In this document: positions 44,654-52,513 of the stretch, one piece after another | How positions within the stretch are numbered: position 1 is the first letter of the stretch | How the letters are laid out: each line of letters starts with the position of its first letter | Position numbers and translations under genes: made by a program | The notes under the pieces: model-generated | Told to the model about the DNA's origin: nothing | Databases searched by the model: none | Seen by the model: only the letters and a program-made list of their open reading frames with translations | Assembly (NCBI GenBank): GCA_029782225.1 | Contig: JAKOVF010000418.1 | Span: 1-52,867, forward strand | Length of the DNA stretch: 52,867 nucleotides | Reading direction: 5' to 3' | DNA from: Chloroflexota bacterium | Lineage (GTDB): Bacteria; Chloroflexota; Anaerolineae; Anaerolineales; Villigracilaceae

Positions 44654-45589
44654 TTACAACACTATTTCTTTCAACCAGTTGCGAATGTGCTCTTCGATTT
44701 GCGGTGCAACGTCTGTTTGACCTGCTTCAAACCAATGGATCTTCTCATCCGACTCTTTGAACCAGTTTGCCTGTCTGCGGACAAAGACCCGAGTGACGCG
44801 TCTCATCTCGACTTTGGCCTGCTCAACCGTCCATTGACCTTTCACCACTCTGACTGCTTCCCGATATCCAATTGCGGACATGGTAGGCAGATTCTCATCA
44901 TAACCCTGTGCCAGCAGACCTCTGACTTCCTCCAGGAAGCCATTTTCAAACATAGCATCAATACGAGCATCAACCCGCGCGTATAACTCCGCCCGCGGCC
45001 GTTTGAGTCCGATGGTCAGCAGGGAGTAGGGTGAAGTGATTTGACTGCGCTGCTCGGAGAATTTCCTGCCCGTGCTAAAAATGACTTCCAGCGCGCGGAT
45101 CGTCCGCCTCACATTTCGTGCGTCAATTTTTTCCGCCGCATCTGCATCAATCAGTCCGAGTTTTGCGTGTAACCAATATATTCCTCTTTCCTCTTTCATT
45201 TTTTCTAGTGCAGCACGCAACCTTTCATCCGGTTCCACTTCCGGTGGACTCCATCCCTGAGTCACAGCTCTCATGTATTGACCAGTACCTCCAACAAGGA
45301 ACGGCAATTTATTGCGTGTATGGATGTCCGCAATGATCTCGTGAGCTTTCTGTTGAAACACTGCGAGGCTCAGTACCTCATCTGGATTGGCAATGTCAAT
45401 TAAATGATGCGGCACGCGCGCCCGCTCTGCGAGCGTCGGCTTGGCGGTGCCGATATCCATGCCGCGGTAGAAGAGACGTGAATCCGCTGATACGATTTCC
45501 GCTTTCAGCTTCTCTGCAAGTTGAATGGCGAGTTCAGTTTTTCCAACTGCTGTTGGGCCGACCCATAAAATCAAAGGCAGTTTCGACAT
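44654..45589 (-). CDS. miaA: tRNA dimethylallyltransferase
   Basis: 311 residues. It prenylates A37 of tRNAs reading UNN codons. P-loop VGPTAVGKTELA (about 9-20), SADSRLFYRGMDIGTAKPT with catalytic aspartate, PHHLIDI, and VGGTGQYMRAV. The ATG at 45589 is preferred: TATAAT ends seven bases upstream, and homology begins with LPLILWVGPTAVGK; the longer reading would start within the divergent promoter region. No ribosome site, so probably leaderless. Confidence 0.95.
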   Translation of the reverse strand: MSKLPLILWVGPTAVGKTELAIQLAEKLKAEIVSADSRLFYRGMDIGTAKPTLAERARVPHHLIDIANPDEVLSLAVFQQKAHEIIADIHTRNKLPFLVGGTGQYMRAVTQGWSPPEVEPDERLRAALEKMKEERGIYWLHAKLGLIDADAAEKIDARNVRRTIRALEVIFSTGRKFSEQRSQITSPYSLLTIGLKRPRAELYARVDARIDAMFENGFLEEVRGLLAQGYDENLPTMSAIGYREAVRVVKGQWTVEQAKVEMRRVTRVFVRRQANWFKESDEKIHWFEAGQTDVAPQIEEHIRNWLKEIVL

Positions 45590-45596
45590 TTCGATG

Positions 45597-45602
45597 ATTA
45601 TA
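45597..45602 (-). promoter_or_regulatory. -10 box of miaA, probably leaderless
   Basis: TATAAT on the minus strand, seven bases before the ATG at 45589. Its -35 zone overlaps the promoter of the divergent fluoride operon. Confidence 0.6.
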
Positions 45603-45607
45603 ATGGG

Positions 45608-45616
45608 TGATATAAT
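45608..45616 (+). promoter_or_regulatory. Extended -10 promoter of the fluoride-riboswitch operon
   Basis: TG-A-TATAAT (TATAAT 45611-45616) with no good -35. The start is expected near 45622-45623, where the aptamer begins. Confidence 0.7.
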
Positions 45617-45621
45617 TTGCA

Positions 45622-45671
45622 AGGCGATGAGGCTCGCCATAATTGTCCCGAAAAGACTGATAGCCTCTACC
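45622..45671 (+). ncRNA. Fluoride riboswitch (crcB motif) aptamer
   Basis: AGGCGATGAGGCTCGCC (45622-45638) forms the first stem GGCGA/TCGCC with loop TGAGGC. It is followed by ATAATTGTCCCGAAAAGACT and then CTGATAGCCTCTACC (45657-45670). This is the layout of the fluoride aptamer (GGnGAUGAGGC...CUGAUGGCCUCUAC), including the loop GAGGC that pairs with GCCTC (45663-45667) in the pseudoknot. CrcB is encoded downstream, as known for this class. The aptamer should bind Mg-bound fluoride and permit read-through. Confidence 0.93.
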
Positions 45672-45704
45672 GATTTCCCTTTCTCGGTAGAGGCTATTTA
45701 TTTT
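45661..45704 (+). terminator. Riboswitch expression platform: intrinsic terminator
   Basis: TAGCCTCTACCGA (45661-45673) pairs perfectly with TCGGTAGAGGCTA (45684-45696), followed by TTTATTTTG. The 5' arm contains the pseudoknot strand GCCTC, so the folded aptamer and the terminator exclude each other: fluoride bound means transcription on. The hairpin ends only 11 bases before the ATG, leaving no room for a ribosome site. Confidence 0.9.
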
Positions 45705-45707
45705 GCC

Positions 45708-47153
45708 ATGACTGAACACCTTCTTGAGATCAAAATCGTCCAGGCGGGCCGCGTTACAGGTCAATATCACGCAGTCGACATAGATACTCTTCGTCTGGAA
45801 AAGATTGTATACCCGGGCGAAAACCTTCCCTTCGATGTCGGTATCCTGCCAACTGCGCTCACTCCATTTGATGAACCGTTCGCTGTTCTTGTGGTAGGCA
45901 GCATTTCACATCCCATTCGTACAGAAATTGAAAGCCAATTGATTGGCGCGTTACAACGAGATGGCGGGATTCCAATTCTGCTGGCTGTTCCCCAGGCTGA
46001 TGAGGGCGCGCCTCACTGCCTGGATCAACTTCGCGCGGAGCAACGTGCCCAAATTGAAACGATACTAAGCCGAACCTACCCCGGGAAATGGCATTGGCTT
46101 ACAGTGAATGATGTAGAACCTGAACTGCGCACTGCGACGCTCCGCTTTCACCAAAAGCAGGATCGGAGTAATCGCCAGGGCCTTGATCCCGCCTGGAAAC
46201 CTTTGCATGTTGGACGCCCGTCTGCCAGTTTTGCTGAGGCTGAGCGTTACACTGCTGCCGAATATACATTTTATGAGCTACCTTATCGCTTTCAGCATTA
46301 TTTGGCTGAACATCTCGCACCCGATGAACGGGTACTGTATGCCGCGCGCCGCCCAGCGATGATCAGTGAAAGCAGGCGCTCGTGGCTGCGCCGCGAACAC
46401 TTGCAGGAAGGCGTCTTGATCCTGACGGACCAGAGACTCGTTCAACTCGCTGAGCTTGTTCCGCCCGATTCTTCGAACGTTCGTTATGGCTTTCGTGCGA
46501 GCATCGGCGTGCTGGAGCGGCTAGAAAAGGTAAGCCTGACGACTCTTGGGAATCATCTTTTGTTGCGAACGGAATGGCAGGCTGCCGGCGGTAATGCTTC
46601 CATCCAGTGGGAATCGGCAGGTCATACTCGAATGTCCCTTGAAGAGATAGTCGGGTTGCTAAATCGGTTTCGAGCTGGTGCATATGAGTGCTCTTTGCGC
46701 CGGGCGATGCTTCCTGCTCCGCCTGAAAAACTTCCTTTGCTGACAGACAGCGGATCAAGCAATCCAGATGAATTGGCATTGATCAACGAACAGTTCTCCG
46801 CCGCGTTGATTGCATCCCTGTCTGCCGGTGAGAAGGCATATGCCTGGGCATTTCTGCCGAAATGGCTTCAAACTCAAAAGGTGCCGCAGGCGCTGGTGGT
46901 GACGGATCGCCATATGTTCCTGCTACCAGATCGTTCCTTTGATGTAGCTCTAGCTCAGGTGGCAACCCTGGAATTTACCAGCTCGATACTGGAATCATCG
47001 CTTGCCATCAACTACATCGAACATGGCGTCCAACAGAGAAAAGTTATTTCGTTTCATTATCCTGCCCAGGATTCTTTTCGGACGTGTTTTGAAACAGCGC
47101 GGCGTTGTATGGCAGTCCTGCCATTGATCCATGGGACTGCTTCGCCTGTATGA
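45708..47153 (+). CDS. Pyrophosphatase-like pseudoenzyme fused to PH-like domains
   Basis: 481 residues. Residues 1-170 follow the family I soluble pyrophosphatase pattern: GQYHAVDIDTLRLEKIVYPGENLPFDVGILPTAL, then TPFDEPFAVLVV where the active enzyme has DGDPLDALVL, RTEIESQLIGALQRDGGIPILLAVPQAD, and a YPGKWHW-like end. The three catalytic aspartates of that loop read Phe, Glu, Ala, so hydrolysis is unlikely. Residues about 200-330 and 385-480 look like YokE-type bacterial PH domains (GVLILTDQRLVQLAEL; ALVVTDRHMFLLPD). The assignment is by eye. First gene of the operon; no Shine-Dalgarno site; its stop overlaps the next ATG. Confidence 0.7.
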   Translation: MTEHLLEIKIVQAGRVTGQYHAVDIDTLRLEKIVYPGENLPFDVGILPTALTPFDEPFAVLVVGSISHPIRTEIESQLIGALQRDGGIPILLAVPQADEGAPHCLDQLRAEQRAQIETILSRTYPGKWHWLTVNDVEPELRTATLRFHQKQDRSNRQGLDPAWKPLHVGRPSASFAEAERYTAAEYTFYELPYRFQHYLAEHLAPDERVLYAARRPAMISESRRSWLRREHLQEGVLILTDQRLVQLAELVPPDSSNVRYGFRASIGVLERLEKVSLTTLGNHLLLRTEWQAAGGNASIQWESAGHTRMSLEEIVGLLNRFRAGAYECSLRRAMLPAPPEKLPLLTDSGSSNPDELALINEQFSAALIASLSAGEKAYAWAFLPKWLQTQKVPQALVVTDRHMFLLPDRSFDVALAQVATLEFTSSILESSLAINYIEHGVQQRKVISFHYPAQDSFRTCFETARRCMAVLPLIHGTASPV

Positions 47154-47647
47154 CTCTATACTTCTGTCCAAAGTGCCGAAGACCGTTTGCGTCGATTCAG
47201 ATATGTCAAACCGATCATATGATGGCTGATGATGCGGCCAAGAGCTATGTGGAAAGACTGCTTGAAACAGTTCTATCCGAGGAGACCGGCCGCGCGGGCA
47301 TGGCAGTGGATGTGCTGACCAAGTGGTTTCATGAGCCGAGAGCCATCATCCCCTTGACCATGCTCTTGGAACGCGAGGGCGATCCATACCCACAGGTCAT
47401 CGGTGCGCGCGGGCTGGGCTGGCTCAGGGATGCGGCGGCTGTTCCAGCGTTGGAAAAGCTCCTTTTAAACGAGGAGCAGCCCTACGTCGCGCGAGTCGCG
47501 GCGGCAGAGGCGCTGGGACAAATCGGAGGCGAAGAGTCCCGCCGGGCGTTGGAACAGGCAAGAAAAAGTCCGCGTTCGAGCGTGGCAGAGGCATCTATTC
47601 GGGCGCTGGAGAGAATTAGAGAAGGACAACAGGATCATCAAACATGA
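47150..47647 (+). CDS. Zinc-ribbon and HEAT-repeat protein
   Basis: 165 residues. A short N-terminal CPKC...C...H knuckle (about 6-23) is followed by helical repeats: PRAIIPLTMLLEREGDPYPQVIGARGLGWLRD, AVPALEKLLLNEEQPYVARVAAAEALGQIG and EESRRALEQARKSPRSSVAEASIRALERI, about three HEAT-like units. Such proteins serve as scaffolds. Starts with ATGA overlap on the previous gene and ends with ATGA overlap on the next. No known family assigned. Probably an adaptor for its neighbours. Confidence 0.75.
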   Translation: MTLYFCPKCRRPFASIQICQTDHMMADDAAKSYVERLLETVLSEETGRAGMAVDVLTKWFHEPRAIIPLTMLLEREGDPYPQVIGARGLGWLRDAAAVPALEKLLLNEEQPYVARVAAAEALGQIGGEESRRALEQARKSPRSSVAEASIRALERIREGQQDHQT

Positions 47648-49170
47648 CTTTTCATAGCATCCTTTTTGATAAAGCTGGCATCCAGAAAGAGACACCAGCC
47701 CAGCCTGCCTTTTTTACCGATTTGAATTTGGACCAGGTCGTTGATGCAATTACTGCGCGCAAGGAAGACTATAACCTGAAGCCATTTTATTACACCCCTC
47801 TCCGCGACAGCGCGGCCATCTATTATCGTCATGAGGTGATGCGGGATATGGAAGACGCGGCGCTGACGGCCCATATCAAAGCGTTTGCCGAAAAAATGAT
47901 TATCGTGCGTCGTTATTTGAAACTGGTGGAAAAACTGGACTTCCATTATCACGAGGAAGGCTGGTTCCTGGACGCGGCGCTGGTCTATTGTGAAGCGATT
48001 ACCAGCCTGGACCGCGACCTAAATCAGGTGAACCTGCACTCGCGCGGTTTCTTGGCATTTCGCAAGTACGTGGCGGATTATCTACATTCGCCTGGGTTTC
48101 AGTCGTTACAAACCGAGGCAAAGAAGGTCAAAGCCGGATTGGCGAGTGCGAAATATTCTGTGATCATCCAGATCGGTAAGTTCAGCGTACGTAAGTATGA
48201 AGGGGAGCCGGATTACAGTCTCGAGGTGGAAAAGACCTTCGAGAAGTTCAAGCAGGGAGCAGTGAAAGATTACCGCATTGATACACACAAAGGCGCTGGT
48301 ATGAACCATATCGAAGCGCAGATTCTGGATTTTGTGGCCCTCCTGTATCCCAGACGTTTTGCCGCGCTGGATCAGTTTTGCGCAAATCACAGCCAGTTCA
48401 TAGATGAAACGATCCGCGTCTTTGACCGGGAGATCCAGTTTTACGTTAGCTATCTGGAGCTGATTGCCGCCCTCAAACAGAACGGACTTTCATTTTGCTA
48501 CCCGCAGGTCGGAGAAAGCCGCGAGGTCTACGATTTTGATGGATTCGACCTGGCCCTGGCCCGCAGCCTGCTTTTTACCGAGAAGCCGGTGATCACCAAC
48601 GACTTTTTCCTGCGGGACCCTGAGCGGATCATTGTGGTCTCAGGCCCAAATCAGGGCGGCAAGACCACCTTTGCCCGCACTTTTGGTCAGTTGCATTATC
48701 TTGCCAGCCTTGGCTGTCCTGTGCCGGGTCGCGAGGCACGGCTCTTCCTGTTCGATCAGATCTTTGCACACTTCGAGAGAGAGGAAAACATCAGCAACCT
48801 GCGCGGCAAATTGCAGGATGACCTGGTCCGAACTCATGAGATCCTTGCCAGCGCCACACCGAACAGTATTCTCATCATGAATGAGATTTTTGCCTCTACC
48901 ACGCTCGAAGATGCTGTTTTTCTGAGCAAGGAGATCATGGCGAAGATCATGGAACTGGATTTGTTGTGCGTATGGGTCACATTCGTGGATGAATTATCGT
49001 CTCTCAGCGAGAAAACCGTTAGCATGGTCAGCACCGTAGTTCCCGAAAATCCGGCCATGCGGACGTTCAAAATCATCAGGAAGCCCGCGGATGGATTGGC
49101 CTACGCCCTTTCAATTGCCGAGAAGCACCGCCTGACCTACCAGCAGATCAAGGATCGCATCCCATCATGA
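47644..49170 (+). CDS. MutS-core ATPase A (no mismatch-recognition domain)
   Basis: 508 residues. The C-terminal third is the MutS ATPase: Walker A SGPNQGGKTTFAR (about 333-345), IFAHFEREENISN, Walker B ILIMNEIFASTTLEDA (Asn where Asp is usual), and WVTFVDELSSL, where the H-loop histidine is replaced by phenylalanine. The first 300 residues are helical and resemble the MutS core/lever, with no mismatch-binding domain I and no Smr nuclease. Overlaps its neighbours by ATGA on both sides. Paralogous to the next gene and probably its partner. MutS-type genes are reported under crcB-motif riboswitches. Confidence 0.85.
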   Translation: MTFHSILFDKAGIQKETPAQPAFFTDLNLDQVVDAITARKEDYNLKPFYYTPLRDSAAIYYRHEVMRDMEDAALTAHIKAFAEKMIIVRRYLKLVEKLDFHYHEEGWFLDAALVYCEAITSLDRDLNQVNLHSRGFLAFRKYVADYLHSPGFQSLQTEAKKVKAGLASAKYSVIIQIGKFSVRKYEGEPDYSLEVEKTFEKFKQGAVKDYRIDTHKGAGMNHIEAQILDFVALLYPRRFAALDQFCANHSQFIDETIRVFDREIQFYVSYLELIAALKQNGLSFCYPQVGESREVYDFDGFDLALARSLLFTEKPVITNDFFLRDPERIIVVSGPNQGGKTTFARTFGQLHYLASLGCPVPGREARLFLFDQIFAHFEREENISNLRGKLQDDLVRTHEILASATPNSILIMNEIFASTTLEDAVFLSKEIMAKIMELDLLCVWVTFVDELSSLSEKTVSMVSTVVPENPAMRTFKIIRKPADGLAYALSIAEKHRLTYQQIKDRIPS

Positions 49171-50681
49171 AAGTATTTCTAATGCATAAAGACCGGGATT
49201 TCAACCCGCGAAGTCCCAGTGTTCCTGCGGGGAAGCAAAAATTACCGCCGAATGAACAGGCGCTTACGCAGGATCTGGAGTTGAATACCTTGTTCGAGGC
49301 GATGGCAGGGGGAGACAAGTTCTTATTGGATGTGGCAAAGCAGGCCGTTTTATCCAGCTTGGATACACCGGAGGAAATACTCTACCGGCAGGAGATTCTC
49401 AAAGATTGCTTGAAATACCCGGATGTGATCAGGCAAATTTATCGCATCCCGATCCAGTCCATTGAGAATAAGCACAAGCGTTGGATGGGGATCTTCAGCC
49501 ACTATCCGAGCGCGGTCCTGAGCGGCGCTGTGGAAATGGTACAAATGTTTGTTGGCCTGCTTAAGACCTTGAAGCAAATCGCCGATGAGCACGGCGAAGG
49601 ATTCCAGTCGGAGGGCTTTCGCAGGTTCTTCGCGATGATCCAGCAGGAACTGGATGATGATTACTTTGTCACTGTGGAAAACCATCTCAAGGCATTGAGA
49701 TTCCGCAGAGGCGTTCTGCTCAGTGCTGAACTGGGAAATGGAAATGAAGGCACAAATTACATCCTTTGCAAGACCAACCACGGCGATCAAAATTGGTTGA
49801 AAGAAGTCTTTCAGAAAAAATCGAAGACCTATTCTTTTACGCTTCATCCGCGCGATGAATATGGTGCACGGGCGCTGGGAGAGTTGAGGGATCAGGGTGT
49901 CAACCTGGTCGCCAACGCGCTGGCTCAGTCTGCGGACCACATTGATAGTTTTCTCAACGTGCTGCAACTGGAACTGGCGTTTTATATGGGCTGCTTGAAT
50001 TTAGCCGAGAGACTAGCCCAGATGGGAGAGCCGATCGCGTTTCCCCAGGTTACGCCAGCCAGCGAGCGCCGACATTCGTTCACCGGGTTGTATGATGTCT
50101 CTCTGGCATTGACCATGAAGAAAAATGTGGTGGGGAACGATGTGAATGCTGACGGCCGGGACCTCGTGTTCATTACAGGCGCCAATCAGGGTGGCAAATC
50201 CACTTTTTTGCGGAGCATCGGCCTGGCTCAGTTGATGATGCAGTGCGGCATGTTTGTCCCGGCCGAGTCTTTTTCTGCCAACCTGTGCAATGGCCTCTTC
50301 ACGCACTACAAGCGGGAGGAGGATACTACCATGACGAGCGGCAAGTTCGACGAGGAACTAAGCAGAATGAGCACGATTGTGGATCTGGTGAAGCCAGGTT
50401 CGATGGTGTTGTTCAATGAGTCGTTTGCCGCGACCAATGAACGGGAAGGCTCGGAAATTGCCAGGCAGATCGTGCGCGCGCTGCTGGAAAAGGGTATCAA
50501 GATATTCTATGTTACGCATTTATATGATCTTGCATCCAGCTTTCATCACAAACATATGGACAATGCCATTTTCCTGCGGGCGGAACGGCAGCCTGATGGA
50601 AGCCGCACCTTTAAGTTGATCGAGGGGGAACCCCTGCAAACCAGTTACGGAATAGATCTGTATACTGAGGTATTCGGATAA
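49167..50681 (+). CDS. MutS-core ATPase B (no mismatch-recognition domain)
   Basis: 504 residues. Walker A ITGANQGGKSTFLR (about 337-350), MQCGMFVPAESF, FTHYKREEDTTMTSGKFDEEL as signature region, Walker B SMVLFNESFAATNEREGSE (again Asn-Glu), and IFYVTHLYDLA with an intact H-loop histidine. The N-terminal 300 residues are helical, comparable to copy A. Second of the tandem pair, starting inside the last codons of copy A. The different H-loops suggest a heterodimer with one strong and one weak ATPase site. Confidence 0.85.
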   Translation: MKVFLMHKDRDFNPRSPSVPAGKQKLPPNEQALTQDLELNTLFEAMAGGDKFLLDVAKQAVLSSLDTPEEILYRQEILKDCLKYPDVIRQIYRIPIQSIENKHKRWMGIFSHYPSAVLSGAVEMVQMFVGLLKTLKQIADEHGEGFQSEGFRRFFAMIQQELDDDYFVTVENHLKALRFRRGVLLSAELGNGNEGTNYILCKTNHGDQNWLKEVFQKKSKTYSFTLHPRDEYGARALGELRDQGVNLVANALAQSADHIDSFLNVLQLELAFYMGCLNLAERLAQMGEPIAFPQVTPASERRHSFTGLYDVSLALTMKKNVVGNDVNADGRDLVFITGANQGGKSTFLRSIGLAQLMMQCGMFVPAESFSANLCNGLFTHYKREEDTTMTSGKFDEELSRMSTIVDLVKPGSMVLFNESFAATNEREGSEIARQIVRALLEKGIKIFYVTHLYDLASSFHHKHMDNAIFLRAERQPDGSRTFKLIEGEPLQTSYGIDLYTEVFG

Positions 50682-51134
50682 GTGAACATAAAAAAGATAC
50701 TGGATCTTCTGTGGTATTCAATTTCACAACGATGGAGAAAGGTTGTCTTGCCAAAGGATATGGAGACATTTTTGTTGATTTCAACGGGCGCAATTCTTGG
50801 AGCGAATTTAAGGTACTGGGTTGGCGGTTGGGCCGCCGGCCGTTTCGGGACATCCTTTCCCTATGGGAACCTGATCATCAATTTGACTGGCAGTTTTGTT
50901 CTGGGATTCTTCATGACTTTGGCTGTTGATCGCCTCCTGTTGGATCCTCGCTGGCGCGTTCTGGTCGCCATCGGCTTTCTTGGCTCTTACACTACGTTTT
51001 CGTCGTATACTTTTGAAAGCATGGGACTAATCATGGACAATCAATGGCTTGCGGGTTTAGCCAATCTCTTCGGGAGTGCTCTTCTGGGAGGGGTGGCGGT
51101 TTTCCTGGGTATCTTTTTGGCTAGGGCCCTCTGA
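50682..51134 (+). CDS. crcB: Fluoride channel CrcB/Fluc
   Basis: 150 residues, four membrane helices. Fluc hallmarks: GANLRYWV, FPYGNLIINLTGSFVLGFF (the asparagine and the phenylalanine ladder) and GFLGSYTTFSSYTFE (the Phe box and Thr/Ser track). Functions as a dimer that lets fluoride leave the cell. The GTG start follows the previous TAA directly with GAGGT nine bases upstream; METFLLIS at 50760 is an alternative ATG that would drop an amphipathic 26-residue extension. Its position in an operon with a fluoride riboswitch leaves little doubt. Confidence 0.95.
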   Translation: MNIKKILDLLWYSISQRWRKVVLPKDMETFLLISTGAILGANLRYWVGGWAAGRFGTSFPYGNLIINLTGSFVLGFFMTLAVDRLLLDPRWRVLVAIGFLGSYTTFSSYTFESMGLIMDNQWLAGLANLFGSALLGGVAVFLGIFLARAL

Positions 51135-51147
51135 GCAGGAGATTCGT

Positions 51148-52410
51148 ATGTCACCAAAACAACTGACAGGAAAGAAGGCCAAACGGCTGATCATTTACAT
51201 CGGGGAAAGCGATAAGTGGCGCGGCAAAGCTCTGTATGTCGCGCTGCTGGAAACGCTTCGGGCTCAGGGGATGGCTGGTGCGACCGTCACGCGCGGACTT
51301 GCCGGCTTTGGCGCACATTCAGTGGTCCACACCGCGAACATCCTGGTGCTCTCATTGGATCTGCCGCTGGTGATACAGGTGATTGACACTCCGGAGAGAA
51401 TTGATGAAGTTCTCAAAATCATTGCTCCGATGGTAGGTGAAGGGCTGATCACTCTCGATGACGTGGAGGTTGTTAAATACACACATCGCTATTTGAATCC
51501 GCTTCCGATAGATAAACCAGTTTCCGATGTGATGACGCGCAAAGTTATCACACTGACAGAGACCATGTCGGTAGAGGAAGCCTGGAAACAAATGCTGAAA
51601 CACTTGCTCAAGGCTCTGCCGGTGTTGGACGCGCGTGGGGAGGTGGTTGGCCTGCTGACTGATGAGGATCTGCTTGAACGCGCAGGATTGCAACAACATC
51701 TTTCCATAGCCGAACGGTTGGATGAGCAAATGCTGGAGGCCGAGCTTACTGTCTTGCGCCGGAGCCAGCTCAAGGTGAAAGATGTGATGACATCGCCGGC
51801 CATCACTATTCGCGAGGAAGAAGCGCTGGGTGTAGCCGCGGCGCGCATGGCGGAACACGGCATCAAACGCCTTCCCGTCCTTGACAAGAATGGAAAACTC
51901 ATAGGCGTTCTTTCACGCGTAGACGTGTTGAAGCAGGTTGTGACTGAGGAGGCGAAGAAGCGCGCAGCCAAGGCGCCTTCCGGCGCGGCCCATACACTAG
52001 GCGATATTATGCTCTCCGAAATTCCCACCACTCATGAAGATGCACAACTTGCCGATGTGATTGCGCAATTCCTTGAAGCTGGGACCCGACGTTTAATCGT
52101 AACAGATACTATGGGTCGTCCCCTTGGTCTGATTAGCGATGCGGATGTAGTTATGCGTGTGCAACCTGCAGCGCGGCGTGGAGTCATGCAGGCGCTGCGC
52201 GGTAAACGCAATACTCCGGACGAAAAAACCACTGCCGCACAATTGATGTCCGGCGGGGTTTTGAGCGCGTCTCCCGATACACTTTTGACCGAGGCCGCCC
52301 ACATCATGCTTTCGCAAAAACGCAAATGGATGGTAGTTGTGGATGAGGAAGGCAAGGCACTTGGATTAGTGGATCGCCAGATTTTGCTGAAGGCAATTTC
52401 AAGCCACTAA
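51148..52410 (+). CDS. DUF190 - CBS domain protein
   Basis: 420 residues. DUF190 (PII-like, COG1993) at about 5-110: KAKRLIIYIGESDKWRGKALYVALLETLRAQGMAGATVTRGLAGFG. Four CBS motifs follow as two Bateman modules (VSDVMTRKVITLTETMS, VKDVMTSPAITIREEEA, LGDIMLSEIPTTHEDAQ, AAQLMSGGVLSASPDTL), which usually bind adenine nucleotides. DUF190 often lies beside crcB and is itself reported under fluoride riboswitches. GCAGGAG before the ATG. Last gene of the operon; role in fluoride homeostasis inferred from context. Confidence 0.9.
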   Translation: MSPKQLTGKKAKRLIIYIGESDKWRGKALYVALLETLRAQGMAGATVTRGLAGFGAHSVVHTANILVLSLDLPLVIQVIDTPERIDEVLKIIAPMVGEGLITLDDVEVVKYTHRYLNPLPIDKPVSDVMTRKVITLTETMSVEEAWKQMLKHLLKALPVLDARGEVVGLLTDEDLLERAGLQQHLSIAERLDEQMLEAELTVLRRSQLKVKDVMTSPAITIREEEALGVAAARMAEHGIKRLPVLDKNGKLIGVLSRVDVLKQVVTEEAKKRAAKAPSGAAHTLGDIMLSEIPTTHEDAQLADVIAQFLEAGTRRLIVTDTMGRPLGLISDADVVMRVQPAARRGVMQALRGKRNTPDEKTTAAQLMSGGVLSASPDTLLTEAAHIMLSQKRKWMVVVDEEGKALGLVDRQILLKAISSH

Positions 52411-52423
52411 TCAACCTACACGA

Positions 52424-52489
52424 CAAAAAACGTCCCGCAGGTTTTTGTTCCTCAAAGCAAGCTTCAACTACGGGAACCTGCGGGACGTT
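52424..52489 (-). terminator. Bidirectional terminator between the fluoride operon and eno
   Basis: ACGTCCCGCAGGTT (52430-52443) pairs with AACCTGCGGGACGT (52475-52488), with further GTTCC/GGAAC pairing nearby. On the minus strand it is followed by TTTTTTGTCG, a good U-tract for eno; for the plus-strand operon the U-tract is weaker. Confidence 0.8.
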
Positions 52490-52513
52490 CCATAAGGTGG
52501 GCCGTCTTTAGGA

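Noticed and set aside
45661..45704. Hairpin with T-run taken as an ordinary terminator of an upstream gene
   Set aside because: No plus-strand gene ends upstream; it overlaps the fluoride aptamer and is best read as the riboswitch expression platform.
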